Shown here: one piece after another, positions 56,407-64,000 of the stretch | Position numbering within the stretch: the first letter of the stretch is position 1 | How the letters are laid out: each line of letters begins with the position of its first letter | The notes under the pieces: generated by a model | Database searches by the model: none | The model's input: only the letters and a program-made list of their open reading frames with translations | What the model was told of the DNA's origin: nothing | Position numbers and translations under genes: made by a program | NCBI GenBank assembly: GCA_905182125.1 | Contig: CAJJAV010000006.1 | Span: 30,760-94,759, forward strand | Direction: 5' to 3' | DNA: 64,000 nt | Source of the DNA: an uncultured Candidatus Poseidoniales archaeon | GTDB lineage: Archaea > Thermoplasmatota > Poseidoniia > Poseidoniales > Poseidoniaceae

Positions 56407-56760
56407 TCACTTAAAAGAGACTTTTTGGGTGGTTTTCCAGTTTGCAGTGGCAAGTTTCTTTGCTTTTCCATCTGCAATAATTGGGTGGATTTTATTGAGT
56501 TCTCCATGCATGCCGCGGACTTGGAATTTAACACGGAGTTCCGCTGCTTCATCGCGCACAACTGCTTCCATCTGCTCTTCATTGAGTTCAATAGAAGCAA
56601 GGGTGGCGCCGTCGCTATGGTTTGAGATGGTGAAGGTGTTTCCTGCAACTGAAAGCGAGGGCCTGAAGTCCATATCGTTCGGGTGGTGCATCCAGACAGA
56701 AACGTCAACAGACAACGAATCTCGAATGTTGACGCGGCTGATTTCGAGGGTATCGACCAT
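56407..56760 (-). CDS. Hypothetical protein (117 aa)
   Basis: Start MVDTLEISRVNIRDSL at 56760, within the longer track ORF. Confidence 0.5.
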   Translation of the reverse strand: MVDTLEISRVNIRDSLSVDVSVWMHHPNDMDFRPSLSVAGNTFTISNHSDGATLASIELNEEQMEAVVRDEAAELRVKFQVRGMHGELNKIHPIIADGKAKKLATANWKTTQKVSFK

Positions 56761-56818
56761 TGCAATCAGTCCATGCGAAGGGCTGGTGATTGATACGCCT
56801 TTCCATTGACCAAAGTGG

Positions 56819-58004
56819 TCACTCGTAAGCAATCTCGACAAGTTCTGGCACATGCAACTTGACAACGACGGTGAGCGTCCAGTCGTTTCCAGGATCAGGG
56901 TCGGGTAGGCCTTCGAAGGGGGGGTCGGGGTCAGCTTGTTGGGCAACAACAGTCCATGTCCAGTCACCTTGGCCAGCCCGAGCGTTTGCATCCATCAGCA
57001 GCAACTGCAAGAGGTCTTCTTCTGAATCAGAGTCAAACATACCGTCTTCGCCAAACATGTTCAAATCCTCTGCTGACACGGTCGCTGTAGCTGATTCATT
57101 TGAGGTGAGGTTCTCTCCCGAGGTTTGGTCAGAGCGCTTGAATCCATCATTGATGATCAGGACATTGAGTGTGAAATTATCTTGTGGAGCCAACACGTCT
57201 TGTGAGAGGGTGAGGGTGCCTTCGAAGCTCAACACGCGCCCTTCGAGGCCAGGCGTTATGTTGCCTTGCCATTCATCTCCTTGAGCGAGGTATTCATCCC
57301 AGGTGTACTCCAGTTCCATTGTCTTCCATGTCACTTCATACCTTCGAGTTAACACATCAAGGGTGAACACCTGTTGTGCCGTCGCCCCTTCACCATCATC
57401 GAGGAATAAACTTCCAGTGATGGTTCCTGAACGGTTGGTTGGAATCAGAACTTTATCGGTGGTTGCGTCGACATCGTTTCGAGGGTCGCCGTCCTTATCG
57501 CTGTCTTCGCTCCAGTCCAAATCCCATGCGAACGCCAAGGATTTGCCTTCTGGGTCATAGCTGTCACTGGCATCGAGCAGAGCAGAGTCGCCGGATCGAA
57601 TGAGTTCAGGGAAGGTGAGGTTGAGTTGTGGGGCGCCGTTCACGATGACTGTAGCCGTGATGTCATCCACGCCGCCTTGGTCGTTTGTGATGGTGAGTTG
57701 GGCGGTAAAGATGCCATAGGTTGCGTATGTGTGAGAGGTGAAACCTGATACTGTTTCTGATTGCCTGCCATCGCCGAACGACCAAGCGTACGAGGTGATG
57801 ACGCCTTCCACTGCTTCGGATTGACGTGCATCAAAGGTAACGGTCTCGCCTTCTTGAATGAGCAACGGGTAGGCATTGAGTGAGGCTCGGGGGCTCACCG
57901 TTGTATCCAAAACACCAGTGCAGCCTGAGAGTGAAGTCGTTGCCATCACGAGGGCGGCCAAGAGCACGAAACCGACGCGCCGGGCTTCTCGTGAACTCCA
58001 CATT
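56819..58004 (-). CDS. PKD-domain lipoprotein
   Basis: Lipobox-like 'ALVMATTSLSGCTG'; 'SYAWSFGDGRQSETVSGFTSHTYATYGIFTAQLTITNDQGGVD'; second PKD-like 'DASDSYDPEGKSLAFAWDLDW'. Confidence 0.8.
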
Positions 58005-58092
58005 ATTCGGTCGAGCCCGCTTCCCTTTCTAACGCTTGGGGGCATAGATGTCTTTGTGCACCCCGTTCTGGATGTGAATAAAAGGCGCAACC

Positions 58093-59409
58093 TTACACAC
58101 GCCAACGTTGCTTGGTACCGTAGGTCATCGTACGCCAAAGCCATTCTGCCGGGCCAAAGGCGTAGCGGTTCAACCACCAAGGACTCACAAGAAGCTGAAC
58201 CACCCAGATTGCGAGAACAACGAGGTACAATTCCCAACGCTCGAACATGCCAACTAAACCGAATCCTGCACCCGTAAACAGCACCATGCAAATCAGCGAA
58301 TGGAGAAGGTAATTGCTCAAAGCACTGCGGCCGACAGCTGACAATCTGAGGCGCAGTGAAGGGAACATCTGGCTTTGACAAAGCAGCATGATGAGGCCTA
58401 ACCAGCCCATGGCCATGGACACTCGACCAACTTGGTAGGTGCCCTGAAAGTAGCCCGAAATCACGATCGCATCGAATCCAGAATCAATCGCCTGGTACAA
58501 CTCATATCCATTCACGAGCAAGCCCACGCCAAAGCCACCTATCGTCAACCGCATGTAGAACATGCGCGAACCTTTTGCCGACAAGATTCCCTTCCGGTAC
58601 ATTGCCATTCCAAGAAGCATCATTCCTATGACATCCCAAAGCATGAACACAGGGGCGAAAAACAGCAGATTCTCATTGACGCCTTTTGCGTTGTAAACCG
58701 CAACTTCTCCATAGGACCCTTTGCGAATGTCAAGTTCTTTGTCGACCGCTGTTTCATTGTATTCAAAGGAATTTTCTGATTCATGCCAAAGGGTTGCTTC
58801 ATCTAGGAACGCCTGAGAATAATTACCGTCAGGGTCCGATTCAACAACTTCTGCTGCAGCCCTTGCATCCATCATGACTCCACCGGCAGTGATGAACAGC
58901 AAGGAAGAACAAAACAAAATGGTAACTGAAAGGATGACCAAGTTTTTTGGTTGTGCGTGCCGCAATGGGTAAAGCAAAGCCCCCGCGACGGCGTAAAGCA
59001 TCAGAATATCGCCTTTCCATAGCAGGATATAGGCATCAAAGATTCCAAAGAGAAGCAAAAAGAACGTGCGGCGATAATGCAACCAACCGCTTTTTTCAAC
59101 ACCTGACTTGCTGCCGAGACCCGTCGTAAACATCACGATACCTGCACCGAACAACAAAGAGAAAAGGGCCCGCATCGAACCCTCGAAAAAGAGATTGATG
59201 CCGCCCCAAACGGCATAATTTAGTTCGGGATGATTGCCAAGCCCGACAAATGGATTGTAATACCCGACTGAGGCCATTCCAAATGCGAGAATGTTTAGCA
59301 AAAGCACCCCGAGCAAAGCCACACCACGAAGCACATCCAAAGATTCAATTCGACGGAATCCAGCAACGGGCGTTGAAACAGACTGGGGTGGTAAATCTGC
59401 TCCTTTCAT
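58093..59409 (-). CDS. DUF418/YeiB-like multi-pass membrane protein
   Basis: 'RRIESLDVLRGVALLGVLLLNILAFGM' and multiple TM helices; C-terminal 'GPAEWLWRTMTYG'. Confidence 0.85.
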   Translation of the reverse strand: MKGADLPPQSVSTPVAGFRRIESLDVLRGVALLGVLLLNILAFGMASVGYYNPFVGLGNHPELNYAVWGGINLFFEGSMRALFSLLFGAGIVMFTTGLGSKSGVEKSGWLHYRRTFFLLLFGIFDAYILLWKGDILMLYAVAGALLYPLRHAQPKNLVILSVTILFCSSLLFITAGGVMMDARAAAEVVESDPDGNYSQAFLDEATLWHESENSFEYNETAVDKELDIRKGSYGEVAVYNAKGVNENLLFFAPVFMLWDVIGMMLLGMAMYRKGILSAKGSRMFYMRLTIGGFGVGLLVNGYELYQAIDSGFDAIVISGYFQGTYQVGRVSMAMGWLGLIMLLCQSQMFPSLRLRLSAVGRSALSNYLLHSLICMVLFTGAGFGLVGMFERWELYLVVLAIWVVQLLVSPWWLNRYAFGPAEWLWRTMTYGTKQRWRV

Positions 59410-59570
59410 ACCTGCGTGTTCGGTGCCGGGGGGTTAAATCTTCAGCCGTTTGGTATCGGAATATCTCGGTTTTTAGATGCTTTGTGCCCAGTGGTTTGCC
59501 GCCTGATCAAATATGACCTCTCTCCGATGGTTGGGAGATGTTGAAAGAGGGACGCCGTTAGTGTGTTGCT

Positions 59571-60392
59571 ATGGCCGCAGACCTCTTGGCTGGTGAGCGA
59601 GTGCTCGCTTTCGATTTGGAGACGACTGGCGTGTCCACACAATACGACCGAGTGGTCCAGTTAGCCCTGGTCGGAGCCAACCCTGACGGGTCTGAAATTC
59701 ATTATGAGAAACTCGTCAATCCTCGACGCCCCATTCCTGCTGGCGCAAGCCGCGTTCACGGCATCTATGATCCTGATGTTCGTTCAAAGGGAGACTTTTC
59801 GACCATCGCTGACGATGTCTCCGAACTCATCGAAGGCGCTATCATCGTCGGACATAACGTCCGGAAATTCGACATGTCCATGTTGGAAAGCGAGTACCTC
59901 CGCCTCGGAAAACAAGCACCAAAACCCAAAGCAATCATGGACACCTATGAACTGGTCCGCCGGTTGAAAATCGGACGGCCGCACGGCCTTGGGCCGCAAT
60001 GTACGCGCCATGGGATTGAACTGAAAAACGCCCACACCGCTGCTGCTGACGCTGCTGCATCGCTGCTTCTGTTTTGGAGGCTCTCTGTTGATCATGCGCC
60101 ATCATTCCGCAAGTCTGTTGAAGAGATTGAACGCTGGGCTGTCCACGGAGCAGCCAGCCCTGACTCTTCGGACCTTGGGCGTGGTTTAACCGACCTTGAG
60201 CCGGTCGACAACCTTGGAAAAATTCGAATTGATGACGGGCACATGGTGCTCGCCTTTGGCCGGCATAAAGGGCGCCATTTGAGCGAAGTTCAGAAGGAAG
60301 ATCCACGTTACATCCAATGGTTGCTGTCGCCCAAAGGCATCGAAGACGATGATGCACGAGACCGCGTTCGCACCTACCTCGGAAACATATGA
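59571..60392 (+). CDS. DnaQ-like 3'-5' exonuclease (DEDDh) with ExoX-like C-terminal motif
   Basis: 'VLAFDLETTGVSTQYDRVVQLALVG', 'IIVGHNVRKFDMSMLE', 'HTAAADAAASLLLF'; C-terminal 'FGRHKGRHLSEVQKEDPRYIQWLL'. Confidence 0.82.
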   Translation: MAADLLAGERVLAFDLETTGVSTQYDRVVQLALVGANPDGSEIHYEKLVNPRRPIPAGASRVHGIYDPDVRSKGDFSTIADDVSELIEGAIIVGHNVRKFDMSMLESEYLRLGKQAPKPKAIMDTYELVRRLKIGRPHGLGPQCTRHGIELKNAHTAAADAAASLLLFWRLSVDHAPSFRKSVEEIERWAVHGAASPDSSDLGRGLTDLEPVDNLGKIRIDDGHMVLAFGRHKGRHLSEVQKEDPRYIQWLLSPKGIEDDDARDRVRTYLGNI

Positions 60393-60444
60393 GGCAAAGC
60401 CTTGCAACGGCTTGGTAGCCATGGGTAAAGGACGTCCATTTCCA

Positions 60445-61611
60445 TCACGTCCGGTGATGTTCAACACCGTCGGGCATTGGACTCCAGGGCAAAACATCGC
60501 ACCAGTGGCCGACGCGCCAAACCCGTTGAGCAGTCATGATGGACCCGAGGAAGAGAGCCCCTTGATGCCCGCTTGCAAGTGCTTCTTGGAGGGCTTCTTT
60601 ACCACGGTCAGAAAACCGAGCTGATTGATGCACACCCGTTGGAATGGCACGGCCATCTTCGTTAAGCGGCTCGCATAACTCCAACACAGCAGCACCAGTC
60701 GAAGGATCAAATTCGTGAAGGAGAACTACAGCATCTGCGAAGTCGCTCTTGTGAAGCGTTCCGTTCTCATGCCGCCAATTCCACCAATGTGGGCACCAAG
60801 CTTTCCAATCACAAAATCCTCCGCACGAAGCGTCCCCCACTGTCGGCTCCATAGGGAGGGGGGTTGGTATTGTGGCCTGCCAAGCAGCATAGGCGTCTTC
60901 CAAAACGCTCTCACCAACGGCAGCCCATTTTGAGGAATCATGTGTGTACCAGCCTTCAGTACGAACCGGTGGGGCACCTGGGTTATTGGAAAGGAGAATG
61001 TCGCGATACATACGCAATTGACGGTTGACGTCCACCTTCAACTCACCTTCAGGAATCCGGCCAGTCTTGAGATCTGCAACCAACCAGCCTTTCGGTTGAC
61101 CGGCTTCGTCAAGATCGGTCATCAACAAATCAAGTCGCCCCATCAAACGCCCGTCTGAGGTTTTTAATTCCCCTTCCACTGCGATCGCTGCAGATTGAAT
61201 TCTTCGCCACAACGCCGCAGTAATTCTTTGATGATCGAGTCCCCGAACCCCGACGTGATCGAGAAGCATGATGATACCCCCGCGTTGATGTTGTAAGGCG
61301 TCCTTCCACTTCTCCTCCTTCCATTTTGGCCGGCGAGGTGTGGCCATGAACACGGCCTTCTCTTCTTCCCAGCGTACCTTCAGTACCCGTTCTGCCTCAG
61401 CAACAATCCATCCGCTCTCCGCATCTGGTTTTCCGCTGATATCGAGGTTGACAAGATCTTCAATTGAGGCGTGAACGGCAGTTCCAACTGATGCTGCCAT
61501 ACCTGCTTTCCTTGGCAAGCCTTGCCGGCTCAACCAGTACATGCGGGGGCAGGTTTCGTAACGGTTCCAGGCTGATGGAGAAAGCATGTGGGGTCGTGCT
61601 ACATCGGCCAT
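60445..61611 (-). CDS. Stand-alone RecB-family PD-(D/E)XK nuclease with Fe-S-type cysteines
   Basis: 'LSPSAWNRYETCPRMYWLSRQG', 'GRLDLLMTDLDEAGQPKGWLVADLKTG', 'QLRMYRDIL', 'CGGFCDWKAWCPHW'. Confidence 0.8.
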   Translation of the reverse strand: MADVARPHMLSPSAWNRYETCPRMYWLSRQGLPRKAGMAASVGTAVHASIEDLVNLDISGKPDAESGWIVAEAERVLKVRWEEEKAVFMATPRRPKWKEEKWKDALQHQRGGIIMLLDHVGVRGLDHQRITAALWRRIQSAAIAVEGELKTSDGRLMGRLDLLMTDLDEAGQPKGWLVADLKTGRIPEGELKVDVNRQLRMYRDILLSNNPGAPPVRTEGWYTHDSSKWAAVGESVLEDAYAAWQATIPTPLPMEPTVGDASCGGFCDWKAWCPHWWNWRHENGTLHKSDFADAVVLLHEFDPSTGAAVLELCEPLNEDGRAIPTGVHQSARFSDRGKEALQEALASGHQGALFLGSIMTAQRVWRVGHWCDVLPWSPMPDGVEHHRT

Positions 61612-61701
61612 AGAATGTGCTTGGCCTCAACAAACATGAAGCCACCGGCCTCAAGCAATGGATGCAAAGTGTTGATACCGAAGGGGACTTGTCAGGGAAT
61701 C

Positions 61702-62496
61702 ATGGAAGGCGCAAAAGTTCGCATTACGAAAGACGTCAACACGGAAAACGCACTCGTTGTAGCGTGCTTCCCAAGCATCGGCATGGTTTCGAGCGTCGTA
61801 GCTCATTTCCTGATCGATCACCTGGGCCTTGAATTCGTTGGGGCTGTTGTCGACAGCCGCCTACCGGTGATTACACTCGTCAACGATGGCGAGCCAATGC
61901 CGGTCATTCGCGCCTATGCAGGAAGCCCTAAGTGCACCATTGAAGGCTGTGATCAGGTCATTCTGTTGATGAGTGAACTCGTCATTCCAGAACCATTGAT
62001 CAATGACATTGTCTGGGCTATGTTTGAATGGTCAAAAGAAAATAACATCGTCGCTGGTGTTGTCATCGATGCGTTTGCCAAAGAAGGAATGAAAGGCAAC
62101 CTCAATGGCTCGGAACCGTCGGTTGAATACGATGACACTGAAGGCGTTGACGTCGTCGGTATTGGCGCCAATGCAAAGGTCCGAGAGATGCTCAAAGAAT
62201 TGGGCATCCCGCTCCTGAACCAAGGCGTGATCAAGGGCATCAACGCAGCAATTCTTAGCGAAGCACGGCGGAGAGGTTTGGACCTCATGTCGATCATGGT
62301 TGAAGCAGACCCTCGCTTCCCTGATGCTCGTGCTGCAGCGACCCTTATCGAACATCTGAATGCCTACTTGCCGGCGATTGATTTACCTCATCAGCCACTG
62401 ATTGAGGAAGCAGAATTACTCGAAGCCCAAATCAAGTCGATGATGGATGGCGCGGCCTTACCAGAAACGACCCAAGGCAACTCGATGTACAGTTAA
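61702..62496 (+). CDS. PAC2-family protein, paralogue 2
   Basis: 'ALVVACFPSIGMVSSVVAHFLIDHLGLEFVGAV', 'PRFPDARAAATLIEHL'. Internal start chosen. Confidence 0.8.
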   Translation: MEGAKVRITKDVNTENALVVACFPSIGMVSSVVAHFLIDHLGLEFVGAVVDSRLPVITLVNDGEPMPVIRAYAGSPKCTIEGCDQVILLMSELVIPEPLINDIVWAMFEWSKENNIVAGVVIDAFAKEGMKGNLNGSEPSVEYDDTEGVDVVGIGANAKVREMLKELGIPLLNQGVIKGINAAILSEARRRGLDLMSIMVEADPRFPDARAAATLIEHLNAYLPAIDLPHQPLIEEAELLEAQIKSMMDGAALPETTQGNSMYS

Positions 62497-63053
62497 TCGG
62501 TAGGCTTGAAGCCGACCACGGTGCAAGCAAGACCGAGAAGAAGCAGAACAACGCTGAGGTATGTTGGCATCAACATGACCTCATTGTAGGGTAAATGCAG
62601 CCAATCAAGCAAGGACTCGCCTCGTGAGAACGTTCCACCAGCTGATGCTGTAAGTAACATCAGTCCCGTAGCACCCGCTCCCGAGCATGCTTGAATGATG
62701 CTCGATCTCCTCGTCTCCCAAACTGCGGCCCCGCCGCGCCAACGGCCAACCAACGTGCCCAAAGCAAGTCCGAGCCCGCTCATTGAGAGCAGCATTTTGT
62801 TCGCCAGCAATGGGCTTCCCATGTCCCCGCTGGGGGCAGAAGATAACCCGCTCCAAATGGCAAAAGGGGTAGCAATTATTCCAAACATGAGGGCTGAATG
62901 GGCCACAGCGTCGCCTGCTGATCGCTTTTCTTTGATTGACGTTGGCAACCACGGGCAAAGTAGACAAAACAGAAAGGCGATGCCTGCTAGAGAATAAGCC
63001 CCCACCACCAATTCGGTCGCAACGACATGGAACGTATTGGCCGAGACCATCAC
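62493..63053 (-). CDS. Multi-TM membrane protein of unknown function
   Basis: Several hydrophobic helices; 4-bp overlap with the upstream gene. Confidence 0.6.
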   Translation of the reverse strand: MMVSANTFHVVATELVVGAYSLAGIAFLFCLLCPWLPTSIKEKRSAGDAVAHSALMFGIIATPFAIWSGLSSAPSGDMGSPLLANKMLLSMSGLGLALGTLVGRWRGGAAVWETRRSSIIQACSGAGATGLMLLTASAGGTFSRGESLLDWLHLPYNEVMLMPTYLSVVLLLLGLACTVVGFKPTD

Positions 63054-64000
63054 TGGCCACCTCCATAGGTTCCTGCAAGGTATTCATGGCCATACCAGGC
63101 CCACTGCTCTTCGGTCCAACCAGATGGCAAGCCCTCTTCTGGGATCGGTGCAGGGGCGTCAGATAACGACGCTGCAACTGGTTCTGCAACTGGTTCTGCG
63201 GCTTGGACGGTGAAGATCTCGGCGGTTTGGTCAAATGTTTTGAGAGCGGCTTCTGGGTTCGTTCGAGGCTTTTGTAAAGCCACAACAGCACCGAAAAGAA
63301 GCAGGCCCATGGCCAGACCTTGGATGTAAATTGGACGGTCGTCAACCTCTGCTGGAGTGATTTGAGCAGCGAGTGTAAACCAAGGTGTGGTTTGCTCAGG
63401 ACCTTGCCCCGTGAATGTAGCACGCCATTGCAAGCTTGAGGGTTTGAGGGTTGCAGGGAGAGAGAATTCCCACAGCTGTTCTCCCGATGCATTCACCGGG
63501 GCATCGAGGATCGCCCCGTCTTCAGTTTGCCATTCGATGGCAACCGTCTCCGTGAATTTGGTCTGAAGTTCGACAAGCGTCGCTTCACCGACTTCCCTCA
63601 TGCTGAGTGGTACGAAATCCTCGTGCAAGCGCGGTAGGTCTTCTGGTACCGGTTCGATGTTGATCACAAAGGCTTCAGATATCCCAAAAAATGGCCGGCC
63701 TTGGGATGAGCCCGTCGCATCACCATGATGCACTGAAGCGAACAAGGTCTGCTCACCAAGTGTATCTGTCCGTAGGATCCAGGTGTGTTGAAGTGAGACG
63801 CCGCTACCATCTGTTGAACGCTCAACGTAATTACCAGTCCCTCCCTTGCCATCAGAGAGGATCTCCCAGCCATTCGAGAGCGGTGTGTCTCCGTTCGCAT
63901 TTGTGCTTGACAAAAGGAAGAGCCCGACTAAATCTTCGTCATGACTCACATCAACGCCTGCGGCCACGATGGTTACTTGTGTGGGCTGGCCGGCCCACAC
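63050..64000 (-). CDS. Secreted membrane-anchored protein (N-terminus outside window), C-terminal 'GWTEEQWAWYGHEYLAG' tail motif
   Basis: Open to the window edge (first codon GTG reads through as Val). TM 'PIYIQGLAMGLLLFGAVVAL'. Confidence 0.7.
   Translation of the reverse strand: MWAGQPTQVTIVAAGVDVSHDEDLVGLFLLSSTNANGDTPLSNGWEILSDGKGGTGNYVERSTDGSGVSLQHTWILRTDTLGEQTLFASVHHGDATGSSQGRPFFGISEAFVINIEPVPEDLPRLHEDFVPLSMREVGEATLVELQTKFTETVAIEWQTEDGAILDAPVNASGEQLWEFSLPATLKPSSLQWRATFTGQGPEQTTPWFTLAAQITPAEVDDRPIYIQGLAMGLLLFGAVVALQKPRTNPEAALKTFDQTAEIFTVQAAEPVAEPVAASLSDAPAPIPEEGLPSGWTEEQWAWYGHEYLAGTYGGGQ

Noticed and set aside
63172-63195. 12-bp tandem duplication CTGCAACTGGTT x2
   Set aside because: Simple coding repeat (AEPVAEPVA linker) with no evidence of wider function.
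62605-63492. 295-aa minus-strand ORF bridging two membrane-protein genes
   Set aside because: Overlaps two better-supported ORFs with TM segments and ATGA coupling; no domain signal.
1-64000. CRISPR arrays, rRNA genes, transposases or phage modules
   Set aside because: Looked for regularly spaced repeats, rRNA-like blocks and IS/integrase motifs; none were seen.

Overview
This window reads as a densely coded archaeal chromosome segment. It is most likely a marine Euryarchaeota/Poseidoniales (Marine Group II)-like genome, inferred from MCM, GatE, Trm1, TFB, Pth2, PAC2, RaSEA and an archaeal-type TATA promoter next to large secreted propeller/FN3/PKD proteins. I see about 45 CDS, one tRNA-Arg(GCG), and no rRNA, CRISPR array or insertion sequence. 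Housekeeping loci include a pABA operon (PabC plus a PabB-PabA fusion), YchF, RaSEA, phosphatidylserine decarboxylase, MCM, GatE, PurM, Trm1, threonine aldolase and two tandem Pth2 paralogues. The most notable observations are: (1) an integral membrane protein that aligns by eye to cbb3-type oxidase subunit I (CcoN) but appears to have lost all heme-ligand histidines and the CuB His-His pair, and carries two canonical EF-hands at its C-terminus; (2) a CD36/scavenger-receptor-B-like protein with a very large Ala/Gly/Met-rich insertion and a truncated C-terminus, followed by a one-TM mini-gene; (3) a giant AddA/AddB-like helicase-nuclease pair in an archaeon, with Fe-S-type cysteine patterns in both subunits, divergent from a degenerate TFB across a 460-bp intergenic region that carries a direct repeat; (4) a propeller/DUF4430-like protein overlapping an ECF S-component gene, a candidate corrinoid uptake pair; (5) an 800-aa orphan zinc-ribbon protein. 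All family calls were made by reading motifs, with no database search.
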